Source of the DNA: an uncultured Clostridium sp.
GTDB lineage: Bacteria > Bacillota > Clostridia > Clostridiales > Clostridiaceae
Direction of reading: 5' to 3'
DNA length: 64,000 bases
NCBI GenBank assembly: GCA_934746015.1
Contig: CAKVEW010000004.1
Span: forward strand, 1-64,000
Below the pieces are notes generated by a model, which was not told the DNA's origin, did not search any database, and worked only from the letters and a program-made list of their open reading frames with translations. Position 1 is the first letter of the stretch. Each line of letters begins with the position of its first letter. The position numbers and the translations under genes are program-made. This document shows positions 53,127 to 61,851 of the stretch, in pieces.

Positions 53127-53729
53127 ATGAGAGAAAAAGATAGGATGTTGTCAGGGAATTTATATATGGCAAATGACAAAGAACTTAAAGCTGATAGGAA
53201 AAAATCTAGAATGTTAACTAGATTATTTAACAATACTACGGAAGAACAAAAAGAGTATAGAACTAAATTGTTAAAAGACTTATTTGATAAAACAGGAGAT
53301 AATCTTTATATTGAACCACCTTTTAGGTGTGATTATGGATGTAATATTTCAGTAGGAAATAATTTTTATGCTAATTATGATTGTATAATTTTGGATGTAT
53401 GTAAGGTTGATATTGGAGAAAATGTATTTTTTGCTCCCAGGGTCTGTGTTTATACTGCAGCTCATCCTATAGATGCTGAAGTTAGAAATACTGACTTAGA
53501 ATTTGGTAAACCTGTTAGAATTGGAAATAGTGTATGGGTTGGGGGTAGTACTGTTATAAATCCAGGAGTTACTATTGGAAATAATGTGGTTATAGGATCA
53601 GGTTCAGTGGTAACTAAAGATATTCCTGATAATGTAATAGCTGCAGGAAACCCATGTAGGGTTATAAGAAAAATAACTGATGAAGATAAGATATATTGGG
53701 AAAAGAAAAAAGAAGAATATTATTATTAA
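53127..53729 (+). CDS. Sugar O-acetyltransferase (maltose/galactoside acetyltransferase family)
   Basis: 200-residue left-handed beta-helix enzyme. The N-terminal Mac domain starts REKDRMLSGNLYMANDKEL. The hexapeptide repeats include NISVGNNFYANYDC and VWVGGSTVINPGVTIGNNVV, and the catalytic His lies in VYTAAHPIDAEVR. It transfers acetyl from acetyl-CoA to a sugar hydroxyl, often to detoxify non-metabolised sugars. Its start follows the HAD phosphatase gene by 3 bp, with GGGAGAATAAGG as ribosome binding site. A bidirectional terminator separates it from a convergent Nudix gene. Confidence 0.92.
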   Translation: MREKDRMLSGNLYMANDKELKADRKKSRMLTRLFNNTTEEQKEYRTKLLKDLFDKTGDNLYIEPPFRCDYGCNISVGNNFYANYDCIILDVCKVDIGENVFFAPRVCVYTAAHPIDAEVRNTDLEFGKPVRIGNSVWVGGSTVINPGVTIGNNVVIGSGSVVTKDIPDNVIAAGNPCRVIRKITDEDKIYWEKKKEEYYY

Positions 53730-53738
53730 ATAGGTATT

Positions 53739-53767
53739 AAAAAAGGACATTTTAATGTCCTTTTTTT
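53739..53767. terminator. Bidirectional terminator
   Basis: AAAAAAGGACAT and ATGTCCTTTTTTT form a perfect stem with a 4-nt loop between convergent genes. Confidence 0.9.
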
Positions 53768-53783
53768 ACTTAGAAAACTGTTT

Positions 53784-54200
53784 TTAATTAGATATTGAAT
53801 TTTTTTTGTATTTTATTATAAGCTTGTCTACAGTTGGTACAGTAGCTGGATGCCAATTCAAGCTTGTTATGTATTCTACTGGTAGCCATAATAGCTTTGT
53901 ATATTCTTTAAGGGATGGATTGTCACCTGAAATTGAGCACTTAGCCACCATGGTGTTTAATATGTAGTCATCATATTCATATGTAGTTGCACTAAACAGA
54001 GAATTAACCTCAATTCTACAATTTAATTTCTCATATATTTCTCTTACTATGGCTTCTTCAGGTGGTTCTCCATCCTTAATAATGCCACCAGGGAATTCCC
54101 AAAAACTAGAAAAGGACAAATTTTTCGAATTTAACGTACAAAGAACTTCAGATTTATCATTTTCGATAATAGCACATATAACCTTCATAATTCTTTTCAC
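53784..54200 (-). CDS. Nudix hydrolase with altered Nudix box
   Basis: 138-residue Nudix-fold protein. WEFPGGIIKDGEPPEEAIVR continuing EIYEKLN aligns with the Nudix box, but the second Glu of the catalytic EE pair is Lys (YEKLN) and the following Gly is Asn. GTG 54200 is taken as the start because AGAGGTG lies upstream; an ATG four codons in is the alternative. Otherwise it resembles MutT-type pyrophosphohydrolases (LLWLPVEYITSLNWHPATVP). Loss of one metal ligand may weaken or alter activity. It is a single-gene unit. Confidence 0.8.
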   Translation of the reverse strand: MKRIMKVICAIIENDKSEVLCTLNSKNLSFSSFWEFPGGIIKDGEPPEEAIVREIYEKLNCRIEVNSLFSATTYEYDDYILNTMVAKCSISGDNPSLKEYTKLLWLPVEYITSLNWHPATVPTVDKLIIKYKKNSISN

Positions 54201-54588
54201 AAATAGTCACCTCTAAAAATAATAATATCATATAAGTTATAAAATTTACATATTATTTAAACATTATATTTTTATAATATTTAAAAATTTTTTAAACTTA
54301 TATTTAAATATTCGATAGCATTTAAAGAATCTTTAAACTGAATAAAAATAATATAAAAACAGAAACTATAATTAAAGAAATATAAAGATTTATTATAGAT
54401 ATAATTATTAGAAAAGATAGGAAAAATATATTTTTTATATTTAATAGATTTTAAAAAAAGTTAATAGAGTGTTAATTTTGTAAAAAATAAAAGCAAAAAA
54501 AGATAATATATTGTAAATAAATTAGATATTTAGTATAGTATATATGTGATTATTTAAGTTAAATATAAAAATAAATTAGAGGTGGCAC
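54201..54588. other. 388-bp AT-rich intergenic region between divergent genes
   Basis: No gene, terminator or repeat family was seen. The only supported element is a candidate plus-strand promoter at 54511-54539 for the transport operon. Confidence 0.6.
54511..54539 (+). promoter_or_regulatory. Candidate promoter of the ABC transporter operon
   Basis: TTGTAA and TATAGT are separated by 17 bp, 50 bp before the first gene. The match is moderate in a very AT-rich region. Confidence 0.4.
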
Positions 54589-55659
54589 ATGATACGAATT
54601 GAAAAACTTAAAAAGGTTTATAGCAACGGATATGAAGCTCTAAAGAGCATTAATCTTGAAATTAATGAAGGAGAATTGATTTGTCTTTTAGGCCCAAGTG
54701 GATGTGGTAAAACAACAATTCTTAATTTATTAGCTGGACTTTTAGATCCAAGTGGCGGAGATATTAAATTTGCTAATGAGTCAGTAATAGATAAACACCC
54801 TAAGGATAGAGGTATTGGACTAGTTTTTCAAAACTATGCTTTATATCCACATATGACAGTTTTAGAAAATGTAATGTTCCCACTTACCGTTGGTAAAAAT
54901 AAAAAGCCAAAGAGTGAAGCTATGGAAATAGCAAAAAAATATATGAAAGTTACTAGCATTGAAGAGTTAGCGGATAAAAAACCAGGAGAAATGTCAGGAG
55001 GACAACAACAAAGAGTTGCAATTACAAGAGCCCTAGTTCAAAATCCAAGAATACTATTACTAGATGAACCTTTAAGTAACTTAGATGCTAGATTAAGATT
55101 AAAGATTAGAGAAGAAATTAGAAGATTAGTTAAAGAAATTGGCATAACTACTATTTTTGTTACTCATGATCAAGAAGAAGCATTATCTATAAGTGACAGA
55201 ATAGTATTAATGAATGAAGGAGTAGTTCAACAATTTGATATACCTCAAAATCTTTATTTAGAGCCAACAAATCTTTTTGTTGCTAAATTTATGGGTAATC
55301 CAATAATAAATTTAGTTGATATGAAAAAAGAAGGAAATAAATTAGTATCTAAAGATTTTTCTATTGATTTAGAACTTTTAAATAAAGATAGATTTAAAGG
55401 AGAATTAACAGAAGAAAATTACATAGTTGGTATTAGACCAGAGTATTTTGTATTAAGTGAAAATCCATTATTTGAAGTTAAAGCTGAATCTATAGAGTTA
55501 ATAGGAAAAGATTGCATTATAAACTTTAATATAAATGATATTAATGCTAAGTCTATTACAGATATTAATAAAAAGATTGCAGAAGGTGATAAGATAGGCC
55601 TTGATATTGACTATAATGGAATTTATTTATTCCAAGAGAATGGAGTTAGAGTGTACTAA
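54589..55659 (+). CDS. ABC importer ATPase, MalK/UgpC family
   Basis: 356-residue ATPase. Walker A is GPSGCGKTT near residue 36, the signature is MSGGQQQR, Walker B is ILLLDEPLSNLDAR, and the H-loop is FVTHDQEE. The C-terminal 120 residues form the TOBE/OB domain that identifies importers of the CUT1 class (MalK/UgpC). It is first in an operon whose next two genes are the permeases, overlapping the first by one base (TAATG). CUT1 importers take up oligosaccharides or glycerol-phosphate compounds; the companion hydrolases favour a phosphate ester here. Confidence 0.93.
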   Translation: MIRIEKLKKVYSNGYEALKSINLEINEGELICLLGPSGCGKTTILNLLAGLLDPSGGDIKFANESVIDKHPKDRGIGLVFQNYALYPHMTVLENVMFPLTVGKNKKPKSEAMEIAKKYMKVTSIEELADKKPGEMSGGQQQRVAITRALVQNPRILLLDEPLSNLDARLRLKIREEIRRLVKEIGITTIFVTHDQEEALSISDRIVLMNEGVVQQFDIPQNLYLEPTNLFVAKFMGNPIINLVDMKKEGNKLVSKDFSIDLELLNKDRFKGELTEENYIVGIRPEYFVLSENPLFEVKAESIELIGKDCIINFNINDINAKSITDINKKIAEGDKIGLDIDYNGIYLFQENGVRVY

Positions 55660-56540
55660 TGAAGAAGTTTAAGTATAGAGCAGAAAATTCACCACAAGCA
55701 TGGCTGTTCTTAATGCCTGCTTTAATAATAGTCGGAATATTTAATGTGTTGCCTTTAATAAAGACATTTATTATGTCTTTTCAAAAAGGAACCTTGAATA
55801 ACTTAACATTCAATGGAGTTAAGAATTTTGAAATAGTACTAAAAGATCCTAAATTTCATACAGCAATAGGAAATACAGCTCTTTTCTCTTTTGTAGTAGT
55901 TCCAGTGGGATTAATTATATCTATGTTTATAGCTATTACAATTTATGAAAAGATTAAGTATAAAGATATTTTTGAAACAATTTTCTTTATACCATATTTA
56001 ACAAGTGTTATAGCTGTTGGTATTGTATTTAGATTTTTATTAAATGGTGAGTATGGATTTGTAAATTATGTTTTAGGATTTTTCAATATAGGACCATTTA
56101 ATTTCTTAGATGATCCAAATATGAGTATGATTACTTTAATTATATTTGGGATTTGGTCAGGACTTGCTTTTAATATAATAATATTACTTTCAGGTCTAAG
56201 AAATGTTGATAAAAGCTATTATAAGGTTGCTGATATGTTTGGTGCAACAAAGATGGAGCAATTCTTTAGAATAACTTTACCTCAAATGATACCAATTATT
56301 ACATTTTTATTAATGGTTAATTTTATTAATGCTTTTAAGGTATATGCTCAAGTATTCTCTATATTTAATGGAAAAGCTGGTATTGCTGATAGTGCCACAA
56401 CAGCGGTATTCTATATATTTAATAAATTCTATGTAGAAAATCGTTATGGTCAAGGTATGGCAGCAGCAGTTATCTTATTTGGCTTAATTTTAATTTTTAC
56501 ATTAATACAAAATCGTATATTAAAAAGAATATCTAAGTAG
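55659..56540 (+). CDS. ABC importer permease, UgpA/MalF type
   Basis: 293-residue permease with six hydrophobic segments, starting AWLFLMPALIIVGIFNVLPL. The EAA-type coupling loop is YYKVADMFGATKMEQFFRIT followed by LPQMIP near residue 190. The 293-residue length without MalF's extra N-terminal domain fits UgpA-like proteins. Its ATG overlaps the ATPase stop and the second permease begins 8 bp after its end, so the three are translationally linked. Confidence 0.9.
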   Translation: MKKFKYRAENSPQAWLFLMPALIIVGIFNVLPLIKTFIMSFQKGTLNNLTFNGVKNFEIVLKDPKFHTAIGNTALFSFVVVPVGLIISMFIAITIYEKIKYKDIFETIFFIPYLTSVIAVGIVFRFLLNGEYGFVNYVLGFFNIGPFNFLDDPNMSMITLIIFGIWSGLAFNIIILLSGLRNVDKSYYKVADMFGATKMEQFFRITLPQMIPIITFLLMVNFINAFKVYAQVFSIFNGKAGIADSATTAVFYIFNKFYVENRYGQGMAAAVILFGLILIFTLIQNRILKRISK

Positions 56541-56548
56541 GTGAAAAA

Positions 56549-57367
56549 ATGAAGAAAATTAATTCAGTTTTATCAAAAACATTTATAGTTTTAATGGCAT
56601 TAATTACACTATTTCCTTTTGTATATATGATTTTGGCAAGTTTGATGACTTATCAAGAAGCAACTAGTTTACCGCCAACGTTATTCCCAAAGAAATTTCA
56701 ATGGAATAACTTTTCACTTGCAATGGAGCAGGCTCCATTTGTAAGATACTTCTTTAATACAATTTTAGTTGCGGGTATATCAACAATTGGAACAGTTATT
56801 ACTTCTATTTTAGCTGGATTTGCCCTAGTTAAGTTGGAGTTTAAATATAAAAATATATTAGTATTAGGAATGGCAGCGCTACTAATGGTTCCTTATGAAG
56901 TTACAGTCTTTACTAACTATCAGACTATAGCACAGATTGGTTTATTAGATACATATACAGCATTAATACTACCATCACTTGCAAGTGTCTTTTACATATT
57001 CTATTTAAAAGAGTATTTAACTAGTATTCCAATATCATATTATAAAGCTGCAAAAGTAGATGGATGTTCTGATTTAGAGTTTATTCACAGAATTTTAATT
57101 CCTTTAGCTAAACCTGCATTATTTACTATGGGAATATTAAGCTTTATAAATGGATGGAATTCATTCTTATGGCCAATATTAGTAACAAATAGTAAAGAGA
57201 TGAGATTATTAAGTAATGGACTAAGTTCTTTCGCAACAGAAAGCGGTACAAATGTACAACTTCAAATGGCTGCATCAACAATAGCTATAGTACCAATACT
57301 AGTTTTATATTTAATCTTTAGAAAACAAATTATTAGAGGAGTTGTTAAGAGTGGCGTTAAAGGATAA
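56549..57367 (+). CDS. ABC importer permease, UgpE/MalG type
   Basis: 272-residue permease with six hydrophobic segments. The N-terminus FIVLMALITLFPFVYMILAS and the EAA loop YYKAAKVDGCSDLEFIHRIL followed by IPLAKPA are characteristic of MalG/UgpE. It ends PILVLYLIFRKQIIRGVVKS. Its last 17 bases overlap the metallo-beta-lactamase-fold gene, binding that hydrolase into the same operon. Confidence 0.9.
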   Translation: MKKINSVLSKTFIVLMALITLFPFVYMILASLMTYQEATSLPPTLFPKKFQWNNFSLAMEQAPFVRYFFNTILVAGISTIGTVITSILAGFALVKLEFKYKNILVLGMAALLMVPYEVTVFTNYQTIAQIGLLDTYTALILPSLASVFYIFYLKEYLTSIPISYYKAAKVDGCSDLEFIHRILIPLAKPALFTMGILSFINGWNSFLWPILVTNSKEMRLLSNGLSSFATESGTNVQLQMAASTIAIVPILVLYLIFRKQIIRGVVKSGVKG

Positions 57368-58646
57368 AAAGACAAAAATAACTTTTCACAATGGTATATT
57401 AACTATCGGAGGAACAATAATTGAAGTAGTATATGAAGATAGCCATATATTCTTTGATTTTGGTAGTGAGTACAACCCAAAGGCTCCAGTACAGCCAGAA
57501 AACTTACAAGATTTATTAGATGAAAATCTTGTTCCATATTTAGATAATATCTTTGATCCTAGTATTCCATTAAAAGGATATAAGTCAAAGGAAAATAAAT
57601 TTAAAAATACTGCAGTATTTTTATCACATATGCATTTAGATCACTCTAAAATTGTGAATTATCTAAATCCAGAAGTTCCTTTATATACCTTAGAAGGAAC
57701 AAAGTCATTATTAAATACTTTAAATATCAATAATGATTTCTTATTTCCACTTTATGAAAATAAGGGGAAGAATACAAGAGACATAATTGGAGTTAAGGAA
57801 AATGAAGTTATAGAAGTTGGTAAAATAAAAGTTAAAGTAATGCCAGTAGATCATGATGCCTATGGTGCTTGTGGATTACTAATTGAAACTCCAGATTTAG
57901 TAATTTCATATACTGGAGATATAAGACTTCATGGATATAGAAAAGAAGATACACTAAGATTCTGTAAGGAAAGTGAAAATTGTGATGTTTTATTAATAGA
58001 AGGAGTTAGTGTTTCTTTCCAAGATTTTGATGAGGATGTTAGCGAAAGTGAAATTGCAAATGAACCAGAGCTAATAGAAAGAATAAATAATATAGTTAAA
58101 GAAAATCCTAATAAACAAATAACTTTCAATTATTATATTTCAAATATAGAAAGAATATTAAATATAATTAAGACTAATCCAAGAAAAGTTGTTTTAGATG
58201 CATATTATTCATATGTTCTTAAAGAAGCAACTGGATATGAATCTTATTATTATTCACTAGATGATAAAGATTATGGATTAAATAAAGATTTGGAAATAAA
58301 TTTTGAAAGATTACTAAATGATGAAAGAGAATTTTTCTGGCAAATAGATACACTTGCCATTAAATATATGGATAAACTACAAGAGGGTGGAATATATATT
58401 CACTCAAATGCAGTACCATTAGGGGACTTTGATCCTGCATATTTACCATTTGTAAAGAGCTTTGATGAAAAAAATATTAAATTTGAAAGAATGTCATGCA
58501 GTGGACATGCGCATCCTTATGATTTAATTGAGATTATTAACTTAATTAAACCTAAGTTACTTGTTCCAATACATTCTTATCGTCCAGAGAAACTTTATAA
58601 TGAAAATGGTGATGTACTTTTACCAGAAAAATCACAAACTATATAA
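57351..58646 (+). CDS. Metallo-beta-lactamase-fold hydrolase (RNase J/beta-CASP-like)
   Basis: 431-residue MBL-fold protein. The metal-binding motif is LSHMHLDHSK (HxHxDH); another His lies in MPVDHDAYG and a bridging Asp in SYTGDIRLHG. After the MBL core there is an insertion (about 230-350), and then CSGHAHPYDLIEI and LLVPIHSYRPE, which resemble the late motifs of beta-CASP nucleases and RNase J. GTG 57351 is the preferred start, 9 nt after AGAGGAG. It sits between importer permease and binding-protein genes, so the substrate is more likely an imported phosphodiester or nucleotide than cellular RNA. That inference is open. Confidence 0.82.
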   Translation: MALKDKKTKITFHNGILTIGGTIIEVVYEDSHIFFDFGSEYNPKAPVQPENLQDLLDENLVPYLDNIFDPSIPLKGYKSKENKFKNTAVFLSHMHLDHSKIVNYLNPEVPLYTLEGTKSLLNTLNINNDFLFPLYENKGKNTRDIIGVKENEVIEVGKIKVKVMPVDHDAYGACGLLIETPDLVISYTGDIRLHGYRKEDTLRFCKESENCDVLLIEGVSVSFQDFDEDVSESEIANEPELIERINNIVKENPNKQITFNYYISNIERILNIIKTNPRKVVLDAYYSYVLKEATGYESYYYSLDDKDYGLNKDLEINFERLLNDEREFFWQIDTLAIKYMDKLQEGGIYIHSNAVPLGDFDPAYLPFVKSFDEKNIKFERMSCSGHAHPYDLIEIINLIKPKLLVPIHSYRPEKLYNENGDVLLPEKSQTI

Positions 58647-58662
58647 TTGGAGGATACAAACT

Positions 58663-59922
58663 ATGAAGATCAAGAAGATACTTGCTTTAGCACTTTCACT
58701 AGGTCTATTAACTGGTTGCTCAGCTAAAGGGGCAAAAACATCTAATGAAGAAATAGTAACAGAAATCACAGCACCAGTTGAAATTACTTTTTGGCATGCA
58801 ATGAATGGAGATTTAGAAAAAGCTCTTCAAAAGTTAACAAGTGAATTTATGGATAAAAATCCTAATGTAACTGTTACTTTACAAAATCAATCAAGCTATA
58901 AAGATTTACAACAAAAAATAACTGCAACAGTTGCAAGTCCAAAAGACTTACCAACATTAACTCAAGCATATCCAGATTGGATGTTCAATCCAATACAAGA
59001 TGGATTAGTTACTGACTTAACTCCATATATTGAAAATGAAACTATAAAATTTGATAACTATGAAGATATTTTATCAAGCTTTAGAGAAGCTACTAAAATA
59101 GATGGTAAAATATATGGTATGCCATTTAACAAGTCAACAGAAGTTTTATGGTATAACAAAACTTTATTTGATGAATTAGGATTAACTCCTCCATCAAACT
59201 ATGATGAACTTGTTCAAGTTTCTAAGACTATAAAAGAAAAGAAGGGTATTCCAGGAGCTGGATTTGACTCATTAAATAATTATTACACTACTTTCTTAAA
59301 GAGTGAAGGAAAAGTATTTGATAATAACTTTGATGTAACTAGTGAATCATCAGCAAAAGCTGTTAACTACTACTTAGAAGGTGTTAAAGAAGGATACTTC
59401 AGAATTGCTGGAACAGATAACTACTTATCAGGACCATTTGGAAATGGTACTATTGCAATGTACGTTGGTTCAAATGCTGGTGAAAACTTCGTTAAACAAG
59501 GTGTTGGCGATAAGTTTGAAGTAGGAGCTGCTCCATATCCAACAAATGCTTCTTTACAACAAGGAACTGATTTATATGTATTCGCAAGTGCTACTTCAGA
59601 ACAAAAGACAGCTGCATATGAATTCTTAAAATTCATGACAGGTAAAGAAAAACAAATTCAATGGGCTTCAGAAACTGGATATATGCCAGTAAGACAAAGT
59701 GCTATAGATTCAGAAGAATATAAAACTTCTGGAAGCTTAATTGCTCCAATTCTTTCAGATGCAACTAAGTATTTATACACTAACCCAGTAATTACTGGTG
59801 CTGATGCAGCATATCGTGAAGCTGGTACAGTACTAGAATCAGTATTAGCTAATCCTAACAATGCTGATGTTAATAAAAAATTAGAAGATTTTAAGTCTAC
59901 TTTAAATTCAATTTGGGAATAG
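58663..59922 (+). CDS. Extracellular solute-binding lipoprotein (UgpB-like)
   Basis: 419-residue binding protein. MKIKKILALALSLGLLTGCS is a lipoprotein signal peptide with lipobox LTGC. The mature domain begins VEITFWHAMNGDLEKALQKL, the fingerprint of family 1 binding proteins, with YPDWMFNPIQDGLVTDL and KEKQIQWASETGYMPVR later. UgpB-type proteins bind glycerol-3-phosphate or its diesters. Start ATG 58663 has TTGGAGG upstream. It completes the importer with ATPase and two permeases. It is followed by three hairpins and a repeat island. Confidence 0.92.
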   Translation: MKIKKILALALSLGLLTGCSAKGAKTSNEEIVTEITAPVEITFWHAMNGDLEKALQKLTSEFMDKNPNVTVTLQNQSSYKDLQQKITATVASPKDLPTLTQAYPDWMFNPIQDGLVTDLTPYIENETIKFDNYEDILSSFREATKIDGKIYGMPFNKSTEVLWYNKTLFDELGLTPPSNYDELVQVSKTIKEKKGIPGAGFDSLNNYYTTFLKSEGKVFDNNFDVTSESSAKAVNYYLEGVKEGYFRIAGTDNYLSGPFGNGTIAMYVGSNAGENFVKQGVGDKFEVGAAPYPTNASLQQGTDLYVFASATSEQKTAAYEFLKFMTGKEKQIQWASETGYMPVRQSAIDSEEYKTSGSLIAPILSDATKYLYTNPVITGADAAYREAGTVLESVLANPNNADVNKKLEDFKSTLNSIWE

Positions 59923-59929
59923 TATATAG

Positions 59930-59953
59930 GAGCTGCCTAAAGGCAGCTCTTTA
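59930..59953 (+). terminator. Hairpin terminator after binding-protein gene
   Basis: GAGCTGCC and GGCAGCTC pair around TAAA, followed by a short T-run. It probably limits read-through so that the binding protein is the abundant product. Confidence 0.8.
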
Positions 59954-59959
59954 ATTAAG

Positions 59960-60161
59960 AATGTATAATGTAAAATGTAGAATTAAATAAAAAACTCCTT
60001 ACGGAGTTTTATAGAAATGTAAAATGTATAATGAAGAATATAAAATTAATGTGAAAACTCCTAAAGGAGTTTTTTAAATTAATATTTATTCAGTAATTTG
60101 GTACAAATTACATCAATAATTCTACATTTTACATTTTACATTATACATTGTGCGAAGCACA
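59960..60161. repeat. Inverted-repeat island with nested hairpins, MITE-like
   Basis: AATGTATAATGTAAAATGTA plus GAATT (59960-59984) is repeated in inverted form at 60118-60149, with an extra heptamer (TGTAAAA). A second direct-oriented copy begins at 60016. Between them lie two near-identical hairpins, AAAACTCCTTACGGAGTTTT (59991-60010) and AAAACTCCTAAAGGAGTTTT (60054-60073, then TT). A small palindrome TGTGCGAAGCACA (60149-60161) ends the block. The heptamer unit TGTA(A/T)AA is tandem. Confidence 0.65.
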
Positions 60162-60175
60162 TTTAAGGAGGAAGT

Positions 60176-61690
60176 ATGAAATTAGTTATTTATCAAACTA
60201 GTGATTTACATGGATTTGTATATCCAACTAATTATGTAACTGAACAATCACTTGGAATATTAAAAATAGGAAGCTATATATTAAAAGATGAAAAAAATTA
60301 TGATGCTTCATTAAAGATAGATTGTGGAGATTTAGTTCAAGGTTCAGCATTAACTCATTATTTATCAAAACAAGTGTTAGAAAATAATCCTATTGTAGAG
60401 TTATTAGAGGATGTTGGATATGACGCTTATGTATTAGGTAATCATGAGTTTAATTACGGATTAGATTATTTAAAGGCAGCATATAGCTCAGTTTCTGATA
60501 AAATAATTAATGCTAATATTAAAGGCTTATCATTTGATAGTAAGCCTTATAGAATATTTGATATTAATGGTTTTAAAATTGGTTGTATAGGCTTTACAAC
60601 ATCATTTATACCAAACTGGGAACAAGAAAAAAACATAGAAAACTTAGAATTCTTAGATCCAGTTAAGGTTTATGGAGAGTATGAAGAAGAACTAAAAGAA
60701 AAATCTGACATGATAATAGTATGTTATCATGGTGGATTTGAAAAAAGTTTAGATGGGAAAAACACACCTACAGAAAAGTTAACTAAGGAAAATCAAGGAA
60801 GCGAGTTATTAGAAAACTATGATTCTATAGATATAGTTTTAAGTGGGCACCAACATAGATCTTTTATAACAAAAGTTAATGGAGTAATTTGCTCTCAACC
60901 TATGCATAATGGTCAAAACTTTACTAAAATAGTAATTGATACTGAAACTAAGGAAGCAAATTATGAATTAGTGGATGTATCTAAGTTAAAAGATGAAATA
61001 AATCTAGAACTAGAAAAAAGATTTACAAAGGTAGATAAAGAACTACAAGAATATTTAGATAGAGAAATTGGTCATTTTAAAAATGATATTATTTTAGATG
61101 ATATATTTATGGCAAGACTTAAAGGACATCCATTTATAAACTTTTTACATGAAGTTCAATTGGATGTTTCTCATGCGGATTTTTCAGCATTATCTTTATT
61201 TGATACTGCTATTGGGTTTAAGAAAAATGTTTCAATAAGAGATGTATTAATAAATTATCCATATCCTAATACTTTAAAAGTTCTTAAATTAAAGGGAAGC
61301 AAAATCAAAGAGGCAATGGAGAAAAGTGCTACATATTTTGTATTAGAAAACAATGAAGTTAAGATAAATGAAGAATTCTTAGTTCCAAAGGTGCAAAACT
61401 ATAATTATGATACTTTTGCAGGCTTAACTTATGAAATAGATTTAACTAAAGAATTTGGTGATAGAATTGTTTCTATGAAAAAAGATGGTGAAGAAATAGA
61501 CTTAAATAAAGATTATACAATAGTATTAAATAACTATAGAGCAAGTAATACAGCTATTTATCCAGCTTATGAAAACGCTGAAGTAGTTAAGGAAATAAAC
61601 ATGGATATGAGTGAACTTATTATAGATTATTTCCAAAGAAATAATGAAGTTGATATTCCATCTGAAAGTAATTATATAATTAAATATTAA
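60176..61690 (+). CDS. 5'-nucleotidase / 2',3'-cyclic phosphodiesterase-family metallophosphoesterase
   Basis: 504-residue dinuclear metallophosphoesterase. The N-terminal domain begins YQTSDLHGFV (D-x-H), with DCGDLVQG, VLGNHEFNYG, CYHGGFE and LSGHQHRSF as the remaining metal motifs. The C-terminal 5_nucleotid_C-type domain includes ALSLFDTAIGF and YTIVLNNYRASNT. There is no signal peptide, unlike UshA/CpdB, so it should act in the cytoplasm. It is the last gene of the transport region, after AAGGAGG. It could release phosphate from imported nucleotides or phosphodiesters. Whether it is expressed from the operon or from the island upstream is unclear. Confidence 0.88.
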   Translation: MKLVIYQTSDLHGFVYPTNYVTEQSLGILKIGSYILKDEKNYDASLKIDCGDLVQGSALTHYLSKQVLENNPIVELLEDVGYDAYVLGNHEFNYGLDYLKAAYSSVSDKIINANIKGLSFDSKPYRIFDINGFKIGCIGFTTSFIPNWEQEKNIENLEFLDPVKVYGEYEEELKEKSDMIIVCYHGGFEKSLDGKNTPTEKLTKENQGSELLENYDSIDIVLSGHQHRSFITKVNGVICSQPMHNGQNFTKIVIDTETKEANYELVDVSKLKDEINLELEKRFTKVDKELQEYLDREIGHFKNDIILDDIFMARLKGHPFINFLHEVQLDVSHADFSALSLFDTAIGFKKNVSIRDVLINYPYPNTLKVLKLKGSKIKEAMEKSATYFVLENNEVKINEEFLVPKVQNYNYDTFAGLTYEIDLTKEFGDRIVSMKKDGEEIDLNKDYTIVLNNYRASNTAIYPAYENAEVVKEINMDMSELIIDYFQRNNEVDIPSESNYIIKY

Positions 61691-61696
61691 AATTTA

Positions 61697-61720
61697 GAGC
61701 TGTTTAATACAGCTCTTTTT
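61697..61720 (+). terminator. Rho-independent terminator
   Basis: GAGCTGT and ACAGCTC pair around TTAAT, followed by TTTTTC. Confidence 0.85.
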
Positions 61721-61748
61721 CTTTAGTAAATTATAAAAAAGATTACCA

Positions 61749-61785
61749 TTTTAATAAGATAATTACTGTAATTATCTTATTAAAA
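61749..61785. promoter_or_regulatory. Perfect 37-bp palindrome
   Basis: TTTTAATAAGATAATTAC is followed, after a single T, by its exact complement GTAATTATCTTATTAAAA. There is no T-run after it, so it is not an obvious terminator. It lies 67 bp before the ClC-type gene and could be an operator or cruciform. Confidence 0.6.
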
Positions 61786-61851
61786 GAAGCCAATAAGAAT
61801 TATTTCTAGAAAAATAACAAATAATAAGAAAAAAAGAAGAAGGAGATATTT

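Noticed and set aside
58561-58662. 5' extension of the binding-protein frame
   Set aside because: It overlaps the hydrolase gene; the lipoprotein signal peptide starts exactly at ATG 58663 behind GGAGG.
59960-60161. CRISPR-like array
   Set aside because: The repeats are short, partly inverted and irregularly spaced, with hairpins between them and no spacer structure or cas genes.
61720-61851. Fluoride riboswitch before the ClC gene
   Set aside because: The region is a terminator, an AT-only palindrome and a ribosome binding site; no GC-rich pseudoknot-type motif is present.
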